This document shows positions 15,920 through 23,939 of a DNA stretch of 64,000 nucleotides, piece by piece. Both the position numbers and the translations under genes were made by a program. Numbering within the stretch: the first letter of the stretch is position 1; the number at the start of each line of letters is the position of its first letter. The stretch is from UMGS1370 sp963557065 (GTDB taxonomy: Bacteria; Bacillota; Clostridia; Lachnospirales; Lachnospiraceae): contig CAUWCT010000005.1 in assembly GCA_963557065.1 (NCBI GenBank), positions 1 to 64,000 on the forward strand. Reading direction: 5' to 3'. The notes beneath the pieces are model-generated. The model saw only the letters and a list, made by a program, of their open reading frames with translations, ran no database searches and was not told where the DNA came from.

Positions 15920-17293
15920 ATGCACAATGCAATTACTCAAGAACAGCGTTATGAAATGCTTACCAGCCAGCCGGTCAATCGTGTCATTCCCCGCCTGGCT
16001 GTTCCCACTATCATCAGCATGCTGATCAGTTCCATTTATAATACGGCAGACACCTTTTTTGTCAGCCAGTTGGGGACCAGCGCTTCCGGCGCAGTGGGAA
16101 TTATCTTTTCTGCAATGGCCATCATTCAGGCCATCGCTTTTATGATCGGGATGGGAAGCGGCAACTACATGGCCCGCTGCTTCGGCGCAGGCGAACAGGA
16201 AAAAGGTGAGAAAATCGTTTCTACCGGTTTTTTCACAGGACTGATCATGGGCACTGTCATTATGGTAATCGGCCTGTCCAATATCGAGGGCATTGTTATG
16301 ATGCTGGGATCTACGGAAACCATCAAACCCTACGCCATAGACTACGCCCGCTATATTTTCCTGGCTGCGCCGTTTATGATGTGTTCCTTTATTATGAACA
16401 ATCTCTTACGGCTTCAGGGGCTGGCTGCCTATGCCATGCTTGGGATCGCTTCCGGCGGCATCTTAAACATCATTCTGGACCCCATCTTCATTTTCGGCCT
16501 GAATCTTGGCACTGCAGGCGCTGCCATTGCCACAGGACTTTCCCAGTTTGTCAGCTTCTGCATTCTGTTCTGTCAGTGCAATCTACGAAAAAGCTGTGTT
16601 TCTATCCGCCTGCGCAATTTTGCTCCATCCCTGTCTATGTACAGGTCGATTATCATCGGCGGGCTGCCGTCTCTGGGCCGCCAGGGCATGGCGTCTTTGG
16701 CCACCATTATTTTAAACCTGACTGCCCGTCCCTACGGAGACGCCGCCATTGCCGCTATGGCGATTGTGAGCCGGTGCGCTATGCTGCTCAACTCTGCCGT
16801 TGTAGGATTTGGCCAGGGATTTCAGCCAGTATGCGCCTTTTCTTTTGGCGCTCACAAATACAGCCGGGTCAAACATGCCTTCTGGTTCTGCGTAAAAGTA
16901 AGCACCCTATTTCTGCTTTGTGTCAGCACTCTGATTTTCCTCTTCTCCGGACATGTTATTGAACTGTTCCGCAAGGGCGATCCGGAGGTCATCCAAATCG
17001 GCACTCTGGCTCTGCGCCTCCAGATTTGCACTCTGCCCTTAGGCGGCTATCTTACCATGAGCAATATGTGTTCCCAGTCCATTGGATACGGATTTCGCTC
17101 CACTCTCCTTGCCATGTCCCGACAGGGTATTTTTCTGATTCCCATTCTTCTGGTTTCCTCCTCCCTGTTTGGACTTTTAGGAATCCAGATGGCCCAGCCT
17201 CTGGCGGATCTTGCTACATTTGCGCTGACGATTTTTATTATGAAAGGGATCTTTAAAGAGTTACATGCACTGGAACAGCAGGAACCCGGCTAA
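15920..17293 (+). CDS. MATE-family multidrug/toxin exporter
   Basis: The 457-residue integral membrane protein has about 12 hydrophobic helices and the two-fold repeat of MATE transporters. The first half begins NRVIPRLAVPTIISMLISSIYNTADTFFVSQLG, the classical MATE helix 1, and the second half starts near GGLPSLGRQGMASLATIILN. It should export cationic compounds using a Na+ or H+ gradient. Substrate is unknown. It is separated from the Uma2-type gene by 46 bases and is convergent with mfd; the 25-base gap holds a weak GGAACTG/CAGTTCC repeat that could end transcripts from either side. Confidence 0.92.
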   Translation: MHNAITQEQRYEMLTSQPVNRVIPRLAVPTIISMLISSIYNTADTFFVSQLGTSASGAVGIIFSAMAIIQAIAFMIGMGSGNYMARCFGAGEQEKGEKIVSTGFFTGLIMGTVIMVIGLSNIEGIVMMLGSTETIKPYAIDYARYIFLAAPFMMCSFIMNNLLRLQGLAAYAMLGIASGGILNIILDPIFIFGLNLGTAGAAIATGLSQFVSFCILFCQCNLRKSCVSIRLRNFAPSLSMYRSIIIGGLPSLGRQGMASLATIILNLTARPYGDAAIAAMAIVSRCAMLLNSAVVGFGQGFQPVCAFSFGAHKYSRVKHAFWFCVKVSTLFLLCVSTLIFLFSGHVIELFRKGDPEVIQIGTLALRLQICTLPLGGYLTMSNMCSQSIGYGFRSTLLAMSRQGIFLIPILLVSSSLFGLLGIQMAQPLADLATFALTIFIMKGIFKELHALEQQEPG

Positions 17294-17318
17294 TCTTTTG
17301 GAACTGCTTTCTTCCTGA

Positions 17319-20300
17319 TTATTTCACCAGTTCCTTTAATTTTCCCAGGAGTTCCCTGGCCTGTTCCATCATGGCGCTGCTGTCCTGATTCTTTTTATTC
17401 ATCTCCTGATACAGAAAATAGGGCTGATCCCCCATCTGGAATTTCAGCTTGCCTTTATAGGAAGCAACCATAGGCGGAATCCCGGCAGCATCCAGACGGG
17501 CCTTGGGATACATAATCAGCCGGACTTCCTGTCGGTTGATTCCCACTTCGGTGACAAACGCGCTGTGAGCCATGCCCTTTAATGCGGCAATCCGCAGCAG
17601 GTTTTCCACTGCTCTTGGAATCTCTCCAAACCGATCCATCAGTTCATCCTGCATATCCATGTACTCTTCTTCTGTCTCAATCGAAGAAATCCTCTTGTAA
17701 ATATCCAGTTTCTGGTATTCATTTTTGATATAAGAAGAGGGAATATAGGCGTTAATGTCGCAGTCTACCACAGTCTCATACGCCTCTTCCTCTTTTGCCA
17801 CTCCCTGAATGGTGCGGACTGCCTGATTTAACAATTTGCAGTAAAGATCGTATCCCACTGCCTCCATGTGGCCATGCTGCTCTGCGCCCAGCACATTTCC
17901 GGCTCCCCGGATTTCCAGATCCCGCATGGCAATCTTGATTCCTGAACCCAGTTCTGTAAATTCCCGAATGGCCTGAAGGCGTTTTTCTGCATCTTCTTTC
18001 AAAAGTTTATCCCGGCGATACATCAAAAACGCATACGCCGTCCGGTTGGATCTGCCCACCCGGCCCCTGAGCTGGTAAAGCTGGGACAGCCCCATGTGAT
18101 CCGCGTCATGGACAATCATGGTATTGGCATTGGGGATATCCAGTCCTGTTTCAATAATGGTTGTGGACACCAGCACATCAATTTCCCCATTGATAAAGTC
18201 CAGCATAATCCGTTCCAGTTCGTGCTCTTTCATCTGTCCATGGGCAAACACCACCGATGCCTCCGGCACCAGGGCCGCTATCCGGTTGGTCACTTCTACA
18301 ATATCGTTTACCCGGTTATATACATAATAAACCTGTCCGCCTCTGGCCATCTCCCGGTGGATAGCTTCTCTTACCATTTCTTCGTTATATTCCATCACAT
18401 AGGTCTGGATAGGCGTCCGGTCAATGGGCGGCTCTTCTAACACGCTCATGTCCCGGATTCCCACCAGGCTCATGTGCAGGGTTCTTGGAATGGGGGTAGC
18501 GGTCAGCGTCAGTACGTCAATGTTCTTTTTTAACTGCTTGATCTTCTCTTTATGAGTGACTCCGAATCTCTGCTCTTCATCAATAATCAGAAGTCCCAGG
18601 TCCTTAAACACCACGTCCTTGGACAATACCCGGTGGGTTCCAATCAGGATGTCCACCTGGCCTTTTTTCAAATCCTCCAGAGTCTTTTTCTGCTGGGCGG
18701 GAGTGCGGAAACGGGACATCATATCCACTCTCACCGGAAAGTCTTTCATCCTCTGGACAAAGGTATTATAGTGCTGCTGCGCCAGAATCGTAGTGGGCAC
18801 CAGATACACCACCTGTTTGCTCTCCTGAACGGCCTTAAATGCCGCCCGCAAGGCAATCTCGGTTTTGCCGAATCCTACGTCTCCGCAAATGAGACGGTCC
18901 ATGATTTTTGTGCTTTCCATATCTGCTTTTGTGGACTCAATGGCATCCAGCTGATCGTCTGTTTCCTCATAAGGGAACAATTCCTCAAACTCCCTCTGCC
19001 ACACCGTATCCGGTCCGCAGGCAAATCCGTTTCCGGACTGGCGGGCTGCATAAAGCTGAACCAGATCCTTCGCAATTTCCTGAACCGCCCCTTTTACTTT
19101 TGTCTTGGTCTTGCTCCATTCAGCGCCCCCCAGCTTATTAAGCTTTGGCTTTTTGGCCTCTGCCCCGGCATATTTCTGGATTCCCTCCAGCCTGGTGGCA
19201 GGCAGATATAAATTGCCCCCGTCTCCATATTCGATTTTCATGTAGTCTTTTACCACATGATCCTGCTCGATTTTTTCGATTCCCCGGTAAATCCCTACTC
19301 CATGATCTTCGTGCACCACGTAATCACCTACGGACAGTTCGGAAAAGCTCTGAATCTTCTTACCCTCGTAAGCAATCTTTTTGCGCCTCTTCTTTTTCTT
19401 TTCCGCCCCGAACATGTCGCCTTCTGTGATCACCACAAATTTCAAAAGGGGGTATTCAAACCCTCTGTGAAGGCTTCCATGGATTACCAGAATCTCTCCC
19501 GGCCGGACGTTTCCTGTATCCGGCGTTTTTCCGTCTTCTGCTTCATCCGGACAATATGCCTTTAAATCATACTCCCGCAAATCGCTGGCCAGACGGCTGG
19601 CCCTTGTCCTGGACGCGGACAGCAGCACCACCCGGTAGCCATTGTTTTTCCACCGGGTCAGATCCTTTATAAGAATTTCAAAACTGTTCCGATAAGAGTT
19701 TACATTTTTTACATCAAAGCCAAATTTCTCATTTACCGTCAGTCCTGCCAGATTCTGATCCAGGCCGGTCATATAAATCGTCCGTCCGGTCTGGATTCTG
19801 GCTAAAATCTCCTTTGCCGGATACAGGATCTCTGTCTGCCCAGGCAGAAGATAGCCTTTTTCCAGACGCAGAATCATGCTCTCCCGAAATTCTGTCTCTA
19901 TGGTTTCTCCTTTTTCCCTGAGTCTTAACGGCTCGTCTAAGAAAACCGTACAGTTCCCATCCAAGAGACCCTTCTTAAAATAATCCAGAAAAGAGACTGT
20001 TTCCTTGCAGAAATACCGGACATATGCGTCCAGTCCTGACACTTTCCAGCCCTCTTTTAATTCTTCGGCAAATTCCCGGATCACTGACCGGATCCGGCTG
20101 GCTTCCTCAATCTTTTTCTGGCTTCTCAATGTCTTTTCGTAGACCTTTGCCTCTTTTTCCATGGCTTCGATCCCATCCGCCAGTTGCTCAGAGGAAACTA
20201 CTGTCTCTATAGCCGGATAAATGGTGACAAACTCCATCTGTTCGATGGATCTCTGACTTTCCAAATCAAATGTACGGATTGAGTCTACCTCATCATCCCA

Positions 20301-20873
20301 CAGTTCAATCCGGACAGGCGTCTCTTCTGTCAGAGGAAATACATCAATAATTCCTCCCCGGATGGAAAACTGCCCCATGCCGTCCACCTGGGCCATGCGC
20401 TCATATCCCATGGAGGTCAGCCGCTTTTTCCACATATCCAGATCAATGGTTTCTCCGCCGGATACAGTCAGGGTCTGCTCCTTTAAATGCTCCAGCGGAA
20501 GCAGGTGATCCATCAGTCCATCAATGGTTGTAACCACCACTCCGCCGGACTCCTCCATTAAATGGCGCAGCACTGCCAGGCGTTCCCGCACCATAAGATT
20601 TCCATGAATATCCGCGCTGAAAAACAGCAGATCCTTTGCCGGATACAGCCATACCTGATTGGTGAAATTGCAAAAATCTTCATAGATTTCCCTGGCCCGC
20701 TGGGAGTCATAGGTAACTACCAGTTTCCATCCCTTGTTTCCGCCCAGTTCATGCATGAGCTGGACTTTTTGAGAATCCATGGTTCCGGTTACATGAACAG
20801 GGCCTTTGCCCTTTTTCAGCGCTTCTGTTAAGTCCTCATACTCTTTTAGTTCTGCCAGAGGGTTTATCATCAT
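17319..20873 (-). CDS. mfd: Transcription-repair coupling factor Mfd
   Basis: The 1184-residue protein is a complete Mfd, which removes RNA polymerase stalled at DNA lesions and recruits UvrA. It contains the N-terminal UvrB-homology module (about 1-400), the RNA polymerase-interacting domain (about 520-590, SVGDYVVHEDHGVGIYRG), and a RecG-like translocase with Walker A GDVGFGKTE (about 660) and DEEQ box IIDEEQRFG (about 765). Motifs TATPIPRTL and QLRGRVGR and a C-terminal TRCF domain follow. Length is normal. It follows pth on the same strand with a 65-base gap, the usual clostridial pth-mfd order. Confidence 0.97.
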   Translation of the reverse strand: MMINPLAELKEYEDLTEALKKGKGPVHVTGTMDSQKVQLMHELGGNKGWKLVVTYDSQRAREIYEDFCNFTNQVWLYPAKDLLFFSADIHGNLMVRERLAVLRHLMEESGGVVVTTIDGLMDHLLPLEHLKEQTLTVSGGETIDLDMWKKRLTSMGYERMAQVDGMGQFSIRGGIIDVFPLTEETPVRIELWDDEVDSIRTFDLESQRSIEQMEFVTIYPAIETVVSSEQLADGIEAMEKEAKVYEKTLRSQKKIEEASRIRSVIREFAEELKEGWKVSGLDAYVRYFCKETVSFLDYFKKGLLDGNCTVFLDEPLRLREKGETIETEFRESMILRLEKGYLLPGQTEILYPAKEILARIQTGRTIYMTGLDQNLAGLTVNEKFGFDVKNVNSYRNSFEILIKDLTRWKNNGYRVVLLSASRTRASRLASDLREYDLKAYCPDEAEDGKTPDTGNVRPGEILVIHGSLHRGFEYPLLKFVVITEGDMFGAEKKKKRRKKIAYEGKKIQSFSELSVGDYVVHEDHGVGIYRGIEKIEQDHVVKDYMKIEYGDGGNLYLPATRLEGIQKYAGAEAKKPKLNKLGGAEWSKTKTKVKGAVQEIAKDLVQLYAARQSGNGFACGPDTVWQREFEELFPYEETDDQLDAIESTKADMESTKIMDRLICGDVGFGKTEIALRAAFKAVQESKQVVYLVPTTILAQQHYNTFVQRMKDFPVRVDMMSRFRTPAQQKKTLEDLKKGQVDILIGTHRVLSKDVVFKDLGLLIIDEEQRFGVTHKEKIKQLKKNIDVLTLTATPIPRTLHMSLVGIRDMSVLEEPPIDRTPIQTYVMEYNEEMVREAIHREMARGGQVYYVYNRVNDIVEVTNRIAALVPEASVVFAHGQMKEHELERIMLDFINGEIDVLVSTTIIETGLDIPNANTMIVHDADHMGLSQLYQLRGRVGRSNRTAYAFLMYRRDKLLKEDAEKRLQAIREFTELGSGIKIAMRDLEIRGAGNVLGAEQHGHMEAVGYDLYCKLLNQAVRTIQGVAKEEEAYETVVDCDINAYIPSSYIKNEYQKLDIYKRISSIETEEEYMDMQDELMDRFGEIPRAVENLLRIAALKGMAHSAFVTEVGINRQEVRLIMYPKARLDAAGIPPMVASYKGKLKFQMGDQPYFLYQEMNKKNQDSSAMMEQARELLGKLKELVK

Positions 20874-20938
20874 CTCCTGCTTCCTTTCTTCCTTCTGTTT
20901 GGCCTGCCAGCCTCTATTTTGCCTGCGCCTTTCCCGCC

Positions 20939-21508
20939 TTAGAGTTTTTTCCCGTTATACCGGTTCATAGCCGTCTCTATTCCGTCTGAAATAATAGCCC
21001 TGGCCGCCTGTCCTGCTTCTTTTGCAACATCCTCCATCACCTGGGTCTCTGCCTGTGAAAAATGGCCCAGCACATAGTCAGCCAAATCCATCCGATCCGG
21101 CTTTGCCCCTACGCCTACCTTGATTCTGGGAAACTCCTGCGTTCCCAGATGGGCAATGATGCTTTTGATTCCATTGTGGCCGCCGGCGCTGCCTTTTTTG
21201 CGGATGCGAAGCTGTCCCGGCTCCAGACTGATGTCGTCATATATAACCATAATATGCTCCGGATCGATTTTATAGAAATCCGCTGCTGCCCGGATACTCT
21301 CTCCGCTCAGGTTCATAAACGTCTGGGGTTTTAAAAGGATGACTTTTTCCCCGCCGATTACAGCCTTTGCGCACAGCGCTTTGTGCTTTTTTTCCTCTAT
21401 GGAGGTCCCCAGCTGATCCGCCAGCGCATCCAATGCCATAAAACCCGCATTATGTCTTGTATTCTCGTACTGTTTTCCTGGATTTCCCAGGCCTGCTATG
21501 ATATACAC
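20939..21508 (-). CDS. pth: Peptidyl-tRNA hydrolase
   Basis: The 189-residue protein releases peptidyl-tRNAs dropped from ribosomes. Catalytic and binding residues of the family are present: N9 and H19 in GLGNPGKQYENTRHNAGF, the PQTFMNLSG segment, D in VIYDDISLEPG and the GGHNGIKSI loop that binds the tRNA acceptor. It precedes mfd in the usual order. GGAAGG precedes the ATG. Confidence 0.96.
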   Translation of the reverse strand: MYIIAGLGNPGKQYENTRHNAGFMALDALADQLGTSIEEKKHKALCAKAVIGGEKVILLKPQTFMNLSGESIRAAADFYKIDPEHIMVIYDDISLEPGQLRIRKKGSAGGHNGIKSIIAHLGTQEFPRIKVGVGAKPDRMDLADYVLGHFSQAETQVMEDVAKEAGQAARAIISDGIETAMNRYNGKKL

Positions 21509-21704
21509 GTTGTTTTCCTTCCTTTCTGCCCACGCCGCAAAAGCGCTAAACCGCCCGGAGGTGGGGGTCTAACGCTGTAAGTTTTTGTTGTATTGGTATA
21601 TCCCAGTATATCCTATTTTCATGGGTTTGTATACCGGTTTCTTAACTGGACTGGTTAATATTTAATAAAGTGGTTATTTTTATCAATCCACTTTTATGTT
21701 ATAG

Positions 21705-21765
21705 TAGCATCAGTGTACAGAGGGCAATACGGTCAGAGGCGTGTTGCCCCTGTACACTGATGCTA
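21705..21765. repeat. Long hairpin (16-bp perfect outer stem) upstream of the ECF gene
   Basis: Outer arms at 21705-21720 and 21750-21765 are exact complements (core AGCATCAGTGTACAG). An inner stem of 9 pairs with one wobble (21722-21730 with 21741-21749) follows a single bulged A, leaving a 10-base loop. The rest of the 301-base gap between pth and the ECF gene holds an imperfect repeat near 21541-21575 and a 7-bp AAAGTGG/CCACTTT repeat at 21667-21694, and no gene. The outer-arm sequence recurs at 28705-28719, so this may be a dispersed palindrome. It could instead be a leader structure controlling the downstream transporter; it matches no riboswitch I know. Confidence 0.6.
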
Positions 21766-21809
21766 GCCGAAAGATTTGAAAAATCCAAGGATTCAGGAGG
21801 AATTTCATT

Positions 21810-22358
21810 ATGAACCATGATTCTGCAAAAAAATTAGTAACCGCAGGGCTTTTCGCCGCTCTTGCCTGCGCTGCCACTCTGTCCATCCGGATTCCCACTC
21901 CCGGCACCGGCGGCTATATCCATCCGGGGGACGGAATTGTGATCCTGTGCGGCCTGTTTTTCTCTCCGGGCTGGGCCATGGCGACTGCCGGCATCGGATC
22001 GGCTCTGGCCGATCTGTTAGGCGGATATTTTATTTATGTTCCCATTACCTTTCTAATTAAGGGTCTTACTGCCCTTTTTACCAGTTTTCTCTTTTCCCAT
22101 TTGTCCAAAAAATCAGGCAGTTTCTGGCCTGCTGTCATTGGCGGCGGGTTCATTGACATCATGATGGTAGCAGGCGGATACTTTCTCTGTGAATCCGTCC
22201 TCTACGGCGTCCCGGGTGCCGCTGCAAGCCTGCTGCCCAACCTTGTTCAGGGAATTAGCGGACTGGTTCTGGCCTGCGTCCTGTATCCCGTTCTGAGAAA
22301 ACCTTTTTCGACAATTTGCGACAGTCCGCTGCAAGCGGGCAAGAAGATGCATGGCTGA
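21810..22358 (+). CDS. ECF transporter S component (PF07155-type)
   Basis: This 182-residue membrane protein has about five to six helices. It begins with the AxxxA-type first helix typical of S components (AGLFAALACAATLSIRIPTP), then GGYIHPGDGIVILCG, GSALADLLGGYFIYVP and a late GAAASLLPNLVQGISG helix. S components bind a vitamin or related micronutrient and work with a shared EcfA-A'-T module encoded elsewhere. The vitamin cannot be named from sequence. AGGAGG lies 9 bases before the ATG. The last 15-16 codons after LRKPF are encoded by a structured repeat element and do not look like family sequence, suggesting a rewritten C-terminus. Confidence 0.8.
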   Translation: MNHDSAKKLVTAGLFAALACAATLSIRIPTPGTGGYIHPGDGIVILCGLFFSPGWAMATAGIGSALADLLGGYFIYVPITFLIKGLTALFTSFLFSHLSKKSGSFWPAVIGGGFIDIMMVAGGYFLCESVLYGVPGAAASLLPNLVQGISGLVLACVLYPVLRKPFSTICDSPLQAGKKMHG

Positions 22359-22372
22359 ACTGTTACGCAATT
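22313..22372. repeat. Structured repeat element overlapping the 3' end of the ECF gene
   Basis: The ends AATTTGCGACAG (22313-22324) and CTGTTACGCAATT (22360-22372) are imperfect inverted repeats. Inside lies a small hairpin (CCGCT-GCA-AGCGG, 22326-22338) and the 17-base string shared with the palindrome at 291-334. This looks like a REP-like or miniature element. It carries the stop codon of the ECF gene. Confidence 0.5.
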
Positions 22373-22457
22373 TTCAGTCATTGCGCCCCCTATCCTTCTA
22401 TGCTATACTTTCCCTGTAGTATGAACGGTTGCAATTTGAAAGGAGAAGTCATAGTTT

Positions 22458-23858
22458 ATGAATCATACTGATTTTGACGTAATTATTATTGGAGCAGGAC
22501 CATCTGGTATTTTCTGCGCCTATGAATTAATCGACAAGAAACCGGATTTAAAAATCCTGATGATTGAAAAGGGACGCCCCATTGAAAAACGGGTATGCCC
22601 CAAGCGCACCACCAAGGTCTGTGTCGGCTGTAAACCCTGTTCCATCACCACCGGTTTTGCAGGCGCAGGCGCATTCTCGGACGGCAAGCTTTCCCTGTCT
22701 CCGGATGTGGGCGGACATCTTCCGGATATTCTGGGGTATGACAAGGCCACTGAACTGATCCGGGAATCCGACAATATTTACCTGAAATTCGGCGCTGACA
22801 CCAATGTTTACGGGGTAGACAAGCAGAAGGAGATCGAGGAAATCCGGCGCAAGGCCATTCAGGCCAATTTAAAACTGATCGAATGCCCCATCCGCCATCT
22901 TGGCACAGAAGAAGGATATAAGATCTACACCCGCCTTCAGGAGCACCTCTTATCCCAGGGCGTTCACATGGAATTTAATACCATGGTCAAAAATATCATC
23001 ATTGAAAACGGCCGGGCAGTGGGCGTAACCACTGACAAAGATGAGACCTACACCGCTCCGGAAATTGTGGCCGCAATCGGAAGAGAAGGATCCGACTGGT
23101 TCAGCCATATCTGCGGCGAACATGGTATTGAGACAGAGGTTGGTACTGTAGACATTGGCGTCCGCGTAGAAGTGCGGGATGAAATTATGGAGTTTTTAAA
23201 TAAAAATCTCTATGAGGCCAAGCTGGTTTACTACACCCCAACCTTTGATGATAAAGTCCGCACCTTCTGTACCAACCCTTCCGGCGAAGTGGCCACAGAA
23301 TATTATGAAAACGGTCTGGCAGTGGTCAACGGCCATGCCTATAAGTCGAAAGAATACAAGACCCGCAATACCAACTTTGCTCTTTTGGTCTCCAAAAACT
23401 TTACCAAACCGTTTAAGACCCCTATCGAATACGGCAAGCACATTGCCCAGCTAAGCAATATGCTGTGCGACGGCAAGATTCTGGTTCAGACCTTCGGCGA
23501 CTTCCAGAGAGGACGGCGCACCACCGAAGAGCGTTTATGCCGCAACAACCTGATCCCTACCTTAAAAGATGCAGTACCCGGCGATTTATCACTGGTATTC
23601 CCCCACCGCATCATGGTAGATATTAAAGAAATGCTGCTGGCGCTGGACAAAGTGACTCCCGGTATTGCCAGCGATGAGACTCTGCTGTACGGTGTAGAAG
23701 TCAAATTTTACTCCAACAAAGTCGTTGTCAACACAGATTTTGAAACCAGCATCAAGGGACTTCGCGCTATCGGAGACGGCGCTTCCGTCACCCGCGGTTT
23801 GCAGCAGGCTTCTGCCAACGGCATCAGCGTTGCACGAAGCATTTTAGAAACACTGTAA
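22458..23858 (+). CDS. FAD/NAD(P)-dependent oxidoreductase (COG2509-type)
   Basis: The 466-residue flavoprotein opens with the FAD-binding Rossmann signature IIIGAGPSGIFCAYEL (residues 9-24) and an acidic end of strand 2 (MIEKGR), and closes with LRAIGDGASVTRGLQQASANG, the second FAD contact. It carries four cysteines, C47, C55, C58 and C61, just before GFAGAGAFSDGKL, a spacing that could hold an iron-sulfur cluster or a redox disulfide. These cysteines recur, as I recall, in the COG2509 'uncharacterised FAD-dependent dehydrogenase' family. The reaction is unknown. It is a single-gene unit ended by a clear terminator. Confidence 0.85.
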   Translation: MNHTDFDVIIIGAGPSGIFCAYELIDKKPDLKILMIEKGRPIEKRVCPKRTTKVCVGCKPCSITTGFAGAGAFSDGKLSLSPDVGGHLPDILGYDKATELIRESDNIYLKFGADTNVYGVDKQKEIEEIRRKAIQANLKLIECPIRHLGTEEGYKIYTRLQEHLLSQGVHMEFNTMVKNIIIENGRAVGVTTDKDETYTAPEIVAAIGREGSDWFSHICGEHGIETEVGTVDIGVRVEVRDEIMEFLNKNLYEAKLVYYTPTFDDKVRTFCTNPSGEVATEYYENGLAVVNGHAYKSKEYKTRNTNFALLVSKNFTKPFKTPIEYGKHIAQLSNMLCDGKILVQTFGDFQRGRRTTEERLCRNNLIPTLKDAVPGDLSLVFPHRIMVDIKEMLLALDKVTPGIASDETLLYGVEVKFYSNKVVVNTDFETSIKGLRAIGDGASVTRGLQQASANGISVARSILETL

Positions 23859-23919
23859 CCAAAAGAGAGGGGATTGCAAAATCATCCAATCCGATGATTG
23901 AGCAATGCCCTCTCTTTGG
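23859..23919. terminator. Long bidirectional terminator hairpin
   Basis: CCAAAAGAGAGGG (23859-23871) pairs with CCCTCTCTTTGG (23908-23919), with further inner pairing (GATTGC/GCAAT and AATCAT/ATGATT). It separates the convergent flavoprotein and chemoreceptor genes and carries a T-run on each strand. Confidence 0.8.
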
Positions 23920-23939
23920 TATTCTTATATGCGATTGGT

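Noticed and set aside
21509..21809. Possible vitamin riboswitch upstream of the ECF gene
   Set aside because: The leader folds into a long hairpin but contains no conserved core of the TPP, FMN, cobalamin, folate or preQ1 classes that I could recognise.
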